Positions 9,142-17,759 of a DNA stretch of 64,000 nucleotides are shown one piece after another. Every line of letters starts with the position of its first letter. The stretch's first letter is position 1. The position numbers were made by a program, and so were the translations under genes. The notes under the pieces were generated by a model. That model was not told the origin of the DNA. It did not search any database and saw only the letters and a program-made list of their open reading frames with translations. Origin of the DNA: Frigidibacter sp. ROC022 (GTDB taxonomy: Bacteria; Pseudomonadota; Alphaproteobacteria; Rhodobacterales; Rhodobacteraceae). The DNA is taken from contig NZ_JANQDU010000003.1 of the NCBI RefSeq assembly GCF_024723735.1, positions 822,493 to 886,492 on the forward strand. The letters run 5' to 3'.

Positions 9142-11069
9142 CCACGGTCGAATTCCGCAAGGACCTGTTCGCCGACGAGCGCGACGACACGCTGAAGGAG
9201 ATCGGCCAGCCGACGATCCGACAGGACATCCTTGGCCATGTCACCGGCCGGACGACCTATTACGACGATCACCTGTTCGACGGGCTGCTGCACATGCGGG
9301 CGGCACGCTCGCCGCATCACCACGCCAGAATCCGGTCGCTCGACACCAGCCAGGCCGAGCGGATGCCGGGCGTGCGCCGGGTGGTCACCGCGCGGGACGT
9401 GCCGAACAACCTGAACACGCTGCTCAGCCTGATCAACTTCGGCCGCGACGACGAACCGCTCTGCGCCCATGACAAGGTCCGCTACAAGGGCGAGACGGTG
9501 GCCTGGGTCATTGCCGATACCGAACGGCAGGCCCGCGACGCGGTGGCGCAGGTGCGGGTGGACTACGAAGTCCTGCCGCATGTGCTCGACCCCGAAGAGG
9601 CGCTGAAACCCGACGCTCCGGTGGTCAACGAGGTCTATCCGAACAACACTTTCGACTATCACGAACTCTACGATCACCAGAAGCTCCGCTTCGGCGACGT
9701 GAACGCGGCCTTTGCCCGTGCCGATCACATCGTCGAGGCCGAGTACCAGATGTCGCCGATCGAGCAGGCCCCGATCGAGACCTGCGGCGCCATCGCCGCG
9801 CCCGAACAGAACGACCGCTACATCTGCTATACCAACACCCAGGCGCTGTTCTTCTCGCTGGGCACCACGGCCAAGCTGCTGAACATTCCCTCGTCGCGGC
9901 TGCATTTCGTCGGCGGCACGGCGGGCGGCGGCTTTGGCGGCAAGGTCGACAGCGTTGTCGAGCCGACGGCGGTGCTGGGCGCGATGCTGACCGGTCGCCC
10001 GGTGCGCTTTGCCTGGGACCGGGAAGAAGAGATGCAGGTCGGTGCGCCGCGCGGGGCCGAACGCTGGCGGGTGAAGGACGGGGTGATGCGCGACGGGCGG
10101 ATCGTGGCGCGCGAGTTCACCGGCTTCTTCGACAGCGGCGCCTATGCACGCCTGTCGCCCTACGCGATCATCAAGGGGGCCGGTCACCTGCCGGGGCCCT
10201 ATTTCATTCCGAATGTCGCGGCAAACGTCTTCATGTGCGTGACCAACCGCACCCCCGCCACAGCGATGCGCGGCTTCGGCATCACGGCGGTCGATTTCGC
10301 CATCGAATGCCATATGGACCGGGTGGCCGAGACGGTCGGGATCGACCCGATCGAGCTGCGGATCCTCAATGCCTATCGTGACGGCGACATAAAGGCGCAT
10401 CGCCGCAAGGCCAAGAACACCGCTCTGATCGAATGCTGCCAGGTGGTCGCGGGCAAGGCCGGCTGGCCGCTCTCGGCCGAGGCGGCTGCGCAGTCCTCGC
10501 GGGTCGGGGGCGGCACGCCGGAACGGGTGGAAATCCCCGAGACGGTGACCGACAGCGAGGGCCGGATCGGCGAGCGCCGGGCCGGAAGGGTCGCCTCGAC
10601 CTCTCCGTCGAAGAACGGCACCGGACGGATTCCGGCCGGTACCCATGGCGAGGCGATCAATGCGGTGCCGGTGCAGAACCCGGACATGCAGATCGAGGCC
10701 GAACGGATCGGGCATCGGATGGGCTCGGCCGAGCCGCCCGCAGCCCCGGTTCCGCCCGGCACCGCGCCGCGGCCCTCCATGCCCGTCGCGCCCTCGCGGG
10801 CCGTCGCTCCGCCTGCGGCACAGCCTGCGCCGCCCGCTGCGGCACCGCCGCCCGCCGCGCCTCCACCGCCGGCACCGCCTGCGGTGGCGCGGCCATCGGT
10901 TTCCCCGCCGCAGTATCAGCCCGCACCGGCCCCCGCACCGGCGCCCGCGCCCGCGGCGGCACCTCCGGCGACCCCGGCCGAGCGGCCCTATGCCCCGGAC
11001 AAGCCGTTCTCGCGCGGGACCCGGCGCCCCGGCGCGTCGCCCTTCCTGTCCGGCACGAGGAGGCGCTGA
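9138..11069 (+). CDS. Molybdenum hydroxylase large subunit, N-terminal half with Pro/Ala-rich tail
   Basis: Residues 1 to about 440 match the N-terminal part of xanthine dehydrogenase-type molybdopterin subunits: the substrate-entry domain, GGTAGGGFGGK (near 259), the TPATAMRGFG motif (near 376) and the ending DRVAETVGIDPIELR. A normal subunit would continue into the second molybdopterin domain. Here it continues with about 90 residues of unclear nature, then about 110 residues of Pro/Ala-rich low complexity (nt about 10720-11000) and an Arg-rich end. The second domain is a separate gene 2 nt downstream in another frame. A split molybdopterin subunit is known in nicotinate dehydrogenase (NdhL/NdhM), so this is probably a genuine four-subunit enzyme and not a broken gene. 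The hydroxylation substrate is unknown. Confidence 0.9.
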   Translation: MTTVEFRKDLFADERDDTLKEIGQPTIRQDILGHVTGRTTYYDDHLFDGLLHMRAARSPHHHARIRSLDTSQAERMPGVRRVVTARDVPNNLNTLLSLINFGRDDEPLCAHDKVRYKGETVAWVIADTERQARDAVAQVRVDYEVLPHVLDPEEALKPDAPVVNEVYPNNTFDYHELYDHQKLRFGDVNAAFARADHIVEAEYQMSPIEQAPIETCGAIAAPEQNDRYICYTNTQALFFSLGTTAKLLNIPSSRLHFVGGTAGGGFGGKVDSVVEPTAVLGAMLTGRPVRFAWDREEEMQVGAPRGAERWRVKDGVMRDGRIVAREFTGFFDSGAYARLSPYAIIKGAGHLPGPYFIPNVAANVFMCVTNRTPATAMRGFGITAVDFAIECHMDRVAETVGIDPIELRILNAYRDGDIKAHRRKAKNTALIECCQVVAGKAGWPLSAEAAAQSSRVGGGTPERVEIPETVTDSEGRIGERRAGRVASTSPSKNGTGRIPAGTHGEAINAVPVQNPDMQIEAERIGHRMGSAEPPAAPVPPGTAPRPSMPVAPSRAVAPPAAQPAPPAAAPPPAAPPPPAPPAVARPSVSPPQYQPAPAPAPAPAPAAAPPATPAERPYAPDKPFSRGTRRPGASPFLSGTRRR

Positions 11070-11071
11070 TC

Positions 11072-12094
11072 ATGGCCATTCACAAGGGCCGCGGCTTCGC
11101 GGCGATCAACTATCCCATCGGCATGAACCTGGGCGGCGACCCGGCGCAGGCGCTGGTCCATTCGACCCCGGACGGCAAGTTCATGGTGGCGCTTTCGGCG
11201 ATCGACCTGGGGCAGGGGATGAAATCCGTTACCCGCCAGATCGCCGCCGAGACCATCGGCGTGCCGGTCGAGGATGTCTATGTGGACACGGCCGACAGCG
11301 ATACCGGGCCGCATGACATGGGCTCCTTCGCCTCGCGCGGGACGCACCGGGTCGGCAATGCGGTGATCCGCGCCGCCGCCGAGGCCCGCAAGCAGTTGCT
11401 CGAGGCCGCTGCCGAGGAGCTCGAGGTGAACGCCTCGGATCTCGATACCGACGGACGCGGGAACATCCATGTGAAGGGGGCGCCGGGCCGCTCGATCACG
11501 GTGATGGAAACCTCGCAGGCCGCCCAGTTCAAGCAGGGCCGCACCCTGGCCGGGCGGGGCATCTTCCTGATCCCGCTCTCCGGCACCGATCCCGACACCG
11601 GCGAGATGACCCCGGTTTCCTGCTTCGCCCATGCGGCGCTGGTCATCGACCTGGAGGTGGATGACGAGACCGGCGAGGTCGAGGTCACCCAGATCAACTC
11701 GGCCTATGAGGTCGGGCGGGCGCTGAACCCGCGCCTGGTCGAACAGCAGCTGATCGGCGGCGCCTGGATGGGGGTCAGCCATGCGCTCTACGAGACGACC
11801 GAACCCTATTATCCCGACCGCTCGCATGGGCCGGTGGATTTCAACCACTATGTGATGCCGGGTCCGGGCCAGATCGTGCCGCACCATATCGCGGTGCTGG
11901 AACGTCCGGCGGAAGACGCGCCTTTCGGCGGCAAGGGGCCGGGCGAGATGTGCGCAAACCCGGTGCTGCCGGCGGTGGCCAATGCGGTCTACAACGCGGT
12001 CGGCGTCCGCTGCGACACGCTGCCGATCACGCCCGAGAAGATCCTGCGCGGATTGCGGGCCAATGGCGGTGCCCGGCCGCAGGGCCGCCGCTGA
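11072..12094 (+). CDS. Molybdenum hydroxylase large subunit, C-terminal half (separate gene)
   Basis: The 340-residue protein starts exactly where the second molybdopterin domain of the family starts (KGRGFAAINYPIGM). It contains DLGQGMKSVTRQIAAETIGVP and the catalytic-glutamate motif FGGKGPGEM, with Glu292 as the likely general base. The start is well supported: GAGGAGG at 11057-11063 lies 8 nt before ATG 11072. It is in a different frame from the N-terminal half, with stop and start 2 nt apart. Together the two genes would rebuild one complete active site. Confidence 0.9.
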   Translation: MAIHKGRGFAAINYPIGMNLGGDPAQALVHSTPDGKFMVALSAIDLGQGMKSVTRQIAAETIGVPVEDVYVDTADSDTGPHDMGSFASRGTHRVGNAVIRAAAEARKQLLEAAAEELEVNASDLDTDGRGNIHVKGAPGRSITVMETSQAAQFKQGRTLAGRGIFLIPLSGTDPDTGEMTPVSCFAHAALVIDLEVDDETGEVEVTQINSAYEVGRALNPRLVEQQLIGGAWMGVSHALYETTEPYYPDRSHGPVDFNHYVMPGPGQIVPHHIAVLERPAEDAPFGGKGPGEMCANPVLPAVANAVYNAVGVRCDTLPITPEKILRGLRANGGARPQGRR

Positions 12095-12975
12095 TGGCCG
12101 TGCGCGCGACCATTGCCGGGATTTCCAGCCCGACCGACCTGCAAGAGGCGTTGGTCGCGGCGCAATACCTGGCCGATGACGCGCTGGCGACTGCGGCCTA
12201 TCTGGCGTTGGCCCTGGGCAAGCCGCTGCTTCTGGAAGGTGCGCCGGGGGTCGGCAAGACCGAGGCGGCCAAGGCCCTGGGCGGGGTCCTGGGGCGCAAT
12301 GTGATCCGGCTGCAATGCTTCGAAGGCATCGACTCGGCCAGTGCGCTCTACGAATGGAACTATCCGCGGCAGATGCTGGCGATCCGCCAGGCCGAGGAGG
12401 GATTCGTCAATCTCTATGGCGAGGATTTCCTTCTGGAGCGCCCGTTGCTGGCCGCGCTGCGCAATCCGACCGGAACCCTGCTGCTGATCGACGAGATCGA
12501 CCGTGCCGACCACGAGTTCGAGGCGTTTCTGCTGGAATTCCTGTCGGATTTCTCGATCTCGATCCCCGAGACCGGGACCGTCCGCGCCACGCAGGCACCG
12601 GTGGTGGTGCTGACCTCGAACCGGACCCGCGATCTGCACGAGGCGCTGCGGCGGCGCTGTGTCTATCACTGGATCGACTATCCCGATGCGGCGCTCGAGG
12701 CCCGGATCGTCATGGCGCGGGCTTCCAGCGTGGCGCAGGCAACGGCGGATGCGGTGGTGGCCTCGGTGGGAATGCTGCGGGCCGAGCCTCTGGCGAAACC
12801 GCCAGGCGTGGCCGAGACCGTGGAATGGGCCGAGGCGGCGACGCTCCTGAACGCGCAGGGCACCCGCTGGCCCGAGGCGTTTCGCCGCTCGATCGGGGTG
12901 GCGCTGAAGGACCATGACGACCTGACCTATATCTCGGAGAGGTTGAGCGCGATCCTCCCGGGAGAGGCGGCATGA
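12094..12975 (+). CDS. CoxD-like MoxR-family AAA+ ATPase
   Basis: The 293-residue AAA+ protein has Walker A GAPGVGKTEAAKAL (from about residue 50), Walker B LLLIDEIDRAD (near 130), sensor-1 VVVLTSNRTRDL and arginine-finger residues in EALRRRCVYHW. It starts at a TGATG overlap. CoxD is needed with CoxE to mature the active site of CO-dehydrogenase-type molybdenum enzymes. Its place directly after the molybdopterin genes and before the CoxE-like gene supports that role here. An upstream in-frame start at 11950 is rejected because it lies inside the preceding gene. Confidence 0.92.
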   Translation: MAVRATIAGISSPTDLQEALVAAQYLADDALATAAYLALALGKPLLLEGAPGVGKTEAAKALGGVLGRNVIRLQCFEGIDSASALYEWNYPRQMLAIRQAEEGFVNLYGEDFLLERPLLAALRNPTGTLLLIDEIDRADHEFEAFLLEFLSDFSISIPETGTVRATQAPVVVLTSNRTRDLHEALRRRCVYHWIDYPDAALEARIVMARASSVAQATADAVVASVGMLRAEPLAKPPGVAETVEWAEAATLLNAQGTRWPEAFRRSIGVALKDHDDLTYISERLSAILPGEAA

Positions 12976-14087
12976 CGGCGCCCCGGCCTCTGGACCCGTT
13001 CCTGCGCTTTGCGCAGGTGCTGCGCGGTGCGGGTTTTGCCGTCTCACCGGACCAGACGATCGACTTCATCGCCGCCGTTGGCCTGCTGGGGCCGCGCGGG
13101 ATGACCGATATCCACCAGGCCGGGCTGGCGCTGTTCGCGGTCGCGCCGGAGCGGATGGCCGAATACGACGCCCTGTTCCGGGCGGTGTTTCTGGACCAGG
13201 TGTTGCAGGCCCCGGCCAGCGGCGAGGACGAGGATGAGGTCGTCGCGCATGAGCCGACCGGCACCAATCAGGAGATCGAGGCGGACGAGGACGAAAGCGA
13301 GATCGGCGCCGAACCCTCGGGGGCAGAGCGGCTCGGCCAGCGTCCCTTGCGTTCCGAAGGCGAGGCCGAGGCGCTGACCCGGCTGGCGCGCGAAGCGCCC
13401 GCGGCGCTGCCGCGGCGGCTGTCGTTCCGGCGCCGGGCGGCGCGGCGCGGCGACAGGATGGACTTGCGGCGCAGCCTGCGCGAGGCGGTGCGCCGCGACG
13501 GCGACGTGATCGAGCTGCTGCGGACCCGGCGCAAGTCGCGCCAGCGCCGTCTGCTGCTGCTGATCGATGTCTCCGGCTCGATGAAGGACCGCAGCGAAGC
13601 CTCGTTGCGCCTGGCCCATGCCGTGGTCCAGGCCGCCGACCGGGCCGAGGTCTTCACGCTGGGCACCCGGCTGACCCGGATCACGGCGGCGCTGCGGCCG
13701 GCGGACCGGGCGCAGGCACTGGAACGGGCCGGCATGGCAATTGCAGATATCGACGGCGGCACCCGGATCGGCGAGGCGCTGCATGCCTATCTGTCGGTGC
13801 CGCGCTACGCCGGTTTCGCCCGCGGCGCCGCGGTGGTGATCCTCTCTGACGGGCTCGAACGCGGGGCGCCCGACACGATGGTGGATGCCGTCGCCCGGTT
13901 GTCGCGGATCGCCTGGCGGGTCGATCTGCTCAGCCCGCTGGCATCGGACCCGGATTACCGCCCGGTCACGGCGGCCCTCGTCGGCGTGGCGCCGCATCTC
14001 ACCGCGCTGGCCGACGGCGCCAGCACCGAGGCGATCGCCGACCACATCCTCGGCATGGCCCGGAACGATTCACGGAGGCACGGATGA
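12972..14087 (+). CDS. CoxE-like von Willebrand factor A domain protein
   Basis: The 371-residue protein has an N-terminal helical part, an acidic stretch rich in Glu/Asp (about residues 75-115) and a C-terminal VWA domain with the metal-binding DVSGSMKDRS motif (from residue 199), the threonine in GGTRIGEAL and the aspartate in ILSDGLERG. VWA proteins of this type act as partners of MoxR AAA+ ATPases. The gene overlaps the CoxD-like gene by 4 nt and the amidohydrolase gene by 4 nt. It probably works with the ATPase in inserting or sulfurating the molybdenum centre. Confidence 0.92.
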   Translation: MTAPRPLDPFLRFAQVLRGAGFAVSPDQTIDFIAAVGLLGPRGMTDIHQAGLALFAVAPERMAEYDALFRAVFLDQVLQAPASGEDEDEVVAHEPTGTNQEIEADEDESEIGAEPSGAERLGQRPLRSEGEAEALTRLAREAPAALPRRLSFRRRAARRGDRMDLRRSLREAVRRDGDVIELLRTRRKSRQRRLLLLIDVSGSMKDRSEASLRLAHAVVQAADRAEVFTLGTRLTRITAALRPADRAQALERAGMAIADIDGGTRIGEALHAYLSVPRYAGFARGAAVVILSDGLERGAPDTMVDAVARLSRIAWRVDLLSPLASDPDYRPVTAALVGVAPHLTALADGASTEAIADHILGMARNDSRRHG

Positions 14088-14959
14088 TCGACGCCCATCA
14101 TCATATCTGGCTGCAAAAGGACCTGCCCTGGCTTCTCGGCCCCGAGCAGCCGCGCATCTTCGGACCCTATCGGGCGATCATGCGCGACTACACGCTGTCC
14201 GAATACATGGCCGACACCGCCGGAACCGGGATCACCAAATCGGTCTATGTGCAGGCCAACTGGGCGCCGAACTGGTTCGCCGACGAAGTCGCCTGGGTCC
14301 AGTCCGAGGCCGATGCGCATGGGATGATTGCCGGGATCGTCGGCTATGCCGACATGACCCAGGGCGATGTCCGCCAGCAACTCGACAAGCTGAAACCCTA
14401 CCCGCTGATGCGTGGAATCCGGCACCAGTTCCACTGGCACGAGAACCCGCTCTACCGTTTCGCCAGCGATCCCGATCTCTGCCGCGACGCCACCGTGCAG
14501 CAGAACGTCGCCCGGCTGGCCGACTATGGCTGGACCTTCGATCTGCAGGTCTTTCCCGGGCAGATGGAGGGCGCCGCCGAACTGGCCCGGGCCTGCCCCG
14601 AAGTGACTTTCATCCTGCAACATGCCGGGATGAAGGAAGATACCTCGGCGGCGGGGCACAAGGCCTGGCTCGACGGGATGAAGCGGCTGGCAGATTGTCC
14701 GAACGTGGTCACCAAGCTTTCGGCCTTCGGCACGTTCATCCATCGCAACGATCCGGCCTTCATCGAAGAGATGATCACCAGCACCGAAAAGATCTTCGGC
14801 GCCGACCGCTGCATGTATGGATCGAACTTTCCGATCGAGAAGCTCTGGACCAGCTACACCGAGCTTTTCAATGCCTTCAGGGACGGTGCCAAGGGCCTGT
14901 CGAAAAAGAAGCAATCCGCAATTTTCAACGATACCGCAGCCCGGGTCTACCGGCTGTGA
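14084..14959 (+). CDS. Amidohydrolase-2 family TIM-barrel metal hydrolase
   Basis: The 291-residue protein opens with MIDAHHHIW, the HxH metal motif at the first barrel strand, and has MRGIRHQFHWHE, ILQHAGMKED and YGSNFPIEKL, a combination typical of amidohydrolase-2 proteins (PF04909; lactonase and decarboxylase members). It is expected to open a lactone or ring or to remove a carboxyl group in the cytoplasm. The start overlaps the CoxE-like gene. A lactonase-fold gene follows 20 nt later, which suggests sequential hydrolysis of the product of the molybdenum hydroxylase (inference). Confidence 0.88.
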   Translation: MIDAHHHIWLQKDLPWLLGPEQPRIFGPYRAIMRDYTLSEYMADTAGTGITKSVYVQANWAPNWFADEVAWVQSEADAHGMIAGIVGYADMTQGDVRQQLDKLKPYPLMRGIRHQFHWHENPLYRFASDPDLCRDATVQQNVARLADYGWTFDLQVFPGQMEGAAELARACPEVTFILQHAGMKEDTSAAGHKAWLDGMKRLADCPNVVTKLSAFGTFIHRNDPAFIEEMITSTEKIFGADRCMYGSNFPIEKLWTSYTELFNAFRDGAKGLSKKKQSAIFNDTAARVYRL

Positions 14960-14979
14960 GACTATAAGGGAGAGACCAC

Positions 14980-15828
14980 ATGGCCTTGCAAATTCACCTC
15001 CTCGACTATGGTGACATCGAGCTTGAAACCAGCTTCCTCGTCCTAGGCCATGAATGCGGCCGGGTGCGCCGGGTGCCGGTCTACGGTTTCCTGATCACCG
15101 GCGGCGAGTATCCGGTCGTCGTCGATACCGGATACCGCGACAACGCGATCATGGAATCTCTGGGAATGCGCGGATTGCAGTTCCACGAGAACATGATCGA
15201 GAACCAGCTGGCCAAGCACGGGCTGAAGCTGGGCGACATCCGCTATGTGCTGCACACCCATCTGCATATCGACCACGCCGGCAAGGACGACCTGTTCCCG
15301 ATGAACACCACGGTGGTCCTGAACCGGCGCGAGATGGAATTCTCGGTCTCGGGGATCATGTATCCGCAATATCCCAAGCCCGACATCAAGCATCTGGTCG
15401 ATCGGATCTACGAACCCGAGGCGATCCGCTTCCTCGATCTCGACATCACCACCGCCGAGGAGATCATCCCCGGCGTCTGGTGCGAACATGCCGGCGGCCA
15501 TACCGAAGGCTCGATGAATGTCATCGTCGAGACCGCCGAGGGGCTGGCCTGCATCTGCGGCGACGTGATCTATGACTTCAACGACCAGATCGTGAACCAC
15601 GTCTACACCAACAACTGGATGGAGCCGCGCACCACCGGCAACCATTCGCAGTCGAAGCGGGAAGAGAAGGGGGCGATCAAGAAGCTCCTGAACAACTACA
15701 CCTTCCTGCTGCCGATCCACGACCGCCCGGCCAAGATCGAACGGCAGAAGGTCGTCGGCCGGCTGGGGATGCAGGTTCCCGGCCCGATGACCGAGACGCT
15801 GCCGGACCGGCCCTGGTTCCCGGCCTGA
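14980..15828 (+). CDS. Metallo-beta-lactamase-fold hydrolase, N-acyl homoserine lactonase-like
   Basis: The 282-residue protein carries the dinuclear metal motif HTHLHIDH (92-99), then AGGHTEGS and GDVIYDFND and a late histidine in IHDRP. The overall length and the N-terminal GHECGRVRRVPVYGFLI segment fit the AttM/AiiB group of lactonases. Inside a catabolic operon its natural substrate is more likely a lactone intermediate than a quorum-sensing signal, although signal quenching cannot be excluded. The ribosome site AAGGGAGAG lies just before the ATG. Confidence 0.88.
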   Translation: MALQIHLLDYGDIELETSFLVLGHECGRVRRVPVYGFLITGGEYPVVVDTGYRDNAIMESLGMRGLQFHENMIENQLAKHGLKLGDIRYVLHTHLHIDHAGKDDLFPMNTTVVLNRREMEFSVSGIMYPQYPKPDIKHLVDRIYEPEAIRFLDLDITTAEEIIPGVWCEHAGGHTEGSMNVIVETAEGLACICGDVIYDFNDQIVNHVYTNNWMEPRTTGNHSQSKREEKGAIKKLLNNYTFLLPIHDRPAKIERQKVVGRLGMQVPGPMTETLPDRPWFPA

Positions 15829-15852
15829 TCGGTCGCGCCTTTCCGCAACACC

Positions 15853-15876
15853 CGGGGCCCGCAGCGGCGGGCCCCG
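15853..15876 (+). terminator. GC-rich hairpin after the lactonase-like gene
   Basis: There is a perfect 10-bp inverted repeat (arms 15853-15862 and 15867-15876) with the 4-nt loop AGCG. No T-run follows, so it may be a weak terminator or an mRNA-stabilising stem within the operon. Confidence 0.5.
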
Positions 15877-15915
15877 ATCCGACCCGCCCCGGCCGACTGA
15901 AGAGGACACCCAAAG

Positions 15916-17544
15916 ATGGCGCATCAGGCAATCTCTGACAGGTTCACCGATCTCATCGACCCGGATGCGCCGGTACGGCAGCTGGCGACCGGCTTCACCT
16001 TCACCGAAGGTCCGCTCTGGCATCCGCTGGAGGGGCACCTGATCTTTTCCGACATGCCCGCCGATGTGCGCCGCCGCTATACGCCGGGGCAGGGCATTCG
16101 CGAGATTGCCAAGCCCTCGAACAAGGGCAACGGCATGACCTATGACGCCGAGCTCAATCTGCTGGTCTGCGAGCATTCCACATCTTCCGTGGCGCGGATC
16201 ACCCCGGAGGGGCGGCGCGAGGTTCTGTGTTCGCATTATCAGGGCCGCGAGTTGAACAGCCCGAACGACATCGTGGTCGGCAACGACGGCAGCATCTATT
16301 TCACCGATCCGACCTATGGCCGGAAAGAGCATTTCGGGGTGCCGCGGCCGCTGCAGCTGGGCTTCCAGGGCGTCTATCGTCTGCCGCCCGGGCACCGGCC
16401 GGGGGACGAGCCGCAGCTGGTGGTGGACCGCTATCTCTTCACCCAGCCGAACGGGCTGACCTTCTCTCCCTGCCAGCGCTGGATGTGGGTCAACGATACC
16501 GATCAGGCCAACATCCGGATGTTCGATGTCGCGCCCGACGGCACGTTGACCAATGGCCGGGTCTTCGCCGGGGGGATTTCCGACAGCCGCCTGCCGGGCC
16601 GGCCGGACGGGATGAAGGCCGACAAGGACGGCAATATCTATGTCACCGCGCCGGGCGGGGTCTGGGTCTATTCCTTCGAAGGTGAGTTGCTGGGCAAGAT
16701 CCGCGTCCCCGAGATGGTGGCGAACCTGCATTGGGGCGGCCCGGACTGGAGCACGCTCTATTTCTGCGCCATGACGACGCTGTTCTCGCTCGACACCAAG
16801 ACCAAGGGCCGCGACGAACCGTTCATGTTCCCGCGGCCCCGGGCGCGCCCGACGGCCGCGACCGCGGCGCCGGCGCGAACTGCCGCGCCGGCGCGGGCCG
16901 CCGCATCCGCCGCGCCGCTGATCGTGAAGCAGCGGCTCGACGCCCGCATCGACGGGTCCCGGACGGCGCTGATCCTGCAGGACATGCAGAACGACGTGAT
17001 CATCGACGGCGGCGCCTTTGCCGACACCGGGGCACCCGATCACGCAAGGGCGCAGAATGTCATCGCCAATGCCGCCAGCCTGGCCGAAGCGGCGCGGCGG
17101 CGCGGGGTGATGGTGATCTTCGTCTGGATGGTGATCGAGCCCGGCGCGCCCTATCTGGCGCAGCACGCGGCGCTGATGCAGGGGCTCAAGAGCCAGAACG
17201 CGCTGGTGCGCGGCACCTGGGGCGTCGCGCCGGTCGATGGTCTGGCGCCGCAGCAGGGCGATCTGGTCGTCGAGAAGATGAGCATGTCGGCCTGGGAAAC
17301 CTCGCGGCTGGAATCCTATCTGCATCACGGCGGCCGGGACACGATCATCAACTGCGGAAGCTGGACCAACATGAGCGTCGAGCACACCGCCCGCACCGGC
17401 GCCGACAAGGGCTTTCACATGATCGTCCCCGAGGATGCCTGTTCGACGATGAACGCCGATTGGCATGCCGCCTCGATCAACTACGCGATGCAGAACGTGG
17501 CGACCGTGACCACCACCGCGGCGGTGCTGGAGGCCCTGGGCTAG
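15916..17544 (+). CDS. Fusion: SMP-30/gluconolactonase-like + isochorismatase-like domain lacking the catalytic Cys
   Basis: The 542-residue protein has two parts. Residues 1 to about 305 are a six-bladed SMP-30/gluconolactonase propeller (FTEGPLWHP, NSPNDIVVG, QPNGLTFSP, GRPDGMKADKDGNIY). A linker rich in Ala, Pro and Arg (about 312-340) leads to an isochorismatase-like cysteine hydrolase domain (about 345-540). In that domain the aspartate (D356 in LQDMQND) and lysine (K454 in VVEKMS) of the usual triad are present. The position of the catalytic cysteine, normally in the TNxCVxxTA context, is serine (S487 in TNMSVEHTA). A cysteine at 480 lies seven residues earlier. The domain may be inactive, use serine, or bind a ligand. 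The fusion would couple lactone opening with amide cleavage. Confidence 0.88.
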   Translation: MAHQAISDRFTDLIDPDAPVRQLATGFTFTEGPLWHPLEGHLIFSDMPADVRRRYTPGQGIREIAKPSNKGNGMTYDAELNLLVCEHSTSSVARITPEGRREVLCSHYQGRELNSPNDIVVGNDGSIYFTDPTYGRKEHFGVPRPLQLGFQGVYRLPPGHRPGDEPQLVVDRYLFTQPNGLTFSPCQRWMWVNDTDQANIRMFDVAPDGTLTNGRVFAGGISDSRLPGRPDGMKADKDGNIYVTAPGGVWVYSFEGELLGKIRVPEMVANLHWGGPDWSTLYFCAMTTLFSLDTKTKGRDEPFMFPRPRARPTAATAAPARTAAPARAAASAAPLIVKQRLDARIDGSRTALILQDMQNDVIIDGGAFADTGAPDHARAQNVIANAASLAEAARRRGVMVIFVWMVIEPGAPYLAQHAALMQGLKSQNALVRGTWGVAPVDGLAPQQGDLVVEKMSMSAWETSRLESYLHHGGRDTIINCGSWTNMSVEHTARTGADKGFHMIVPEDACSTMNADWHAASINYAMQNVATVTTTAAVLEALG

Positions 17545-17759
17545 GGTGCCCCGGCGCGGCGGACCGGCCTCGCCGGGACATCGAGTTGCCGCCGATGTCA
17601 TTCCGTTGATGCAGCCGCCGCGGAACTGGTCGATATTGCGGTCGAGCCGAGGATGCCCGGCCAGCCCGTATCGGGCTGCCGAACCGTCATGTGCAGCCAC
17701 TGCCGCCCCGCGCGGTGCCGGCTGCGCGATTTCAACCTTATCCATGAAAGGACAATCCC
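17545..17759. other. 215-nt intergenic region
   Basis: No convincing gene lies here; a short open frame (17546-17773) has no homology I recognise and overlaps the next start. A perfect 7-bp hairpin with a 3-nt loop sits at 17662-17678. AAAGG at 17747-17751 lies 8 nt before the TTG at 17760 and supports that start. No strong promoter is visible. Confidence 0.5.

Noticed and set aside
10720..11000. Possible tandem DNA repeat in the Pro/Ala-rich coding segment
   Set aside because: The composition is repetitive (CCG/GCG codons), but no fixed repeat unit was found, so it is treated as low-complexity protein sequence.
10433..11071. 5' extension of the second molybdopterin gene as a single longer protein
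   Set aside because: The extension overlaps the Pro/Ala-rich tail in another frame and is a low-complexity shadow; ATG 11072 has an ideal ribosome site and the domain starts there.
14980..15828. Assignment as a dedicated quorum-quenching lactonase
   Set aside because: The fold fits, but the gene is inside a catabolic operon with no LuxR or LuxI genes in the window; a pathway lactone is the more likely substrate.
15043..17745. 900-residue minus-strand open frame over the lactonase and SMP-30 fusion genes
   Set aside because: No recognisable domain; covered by well-supported + strand genes.
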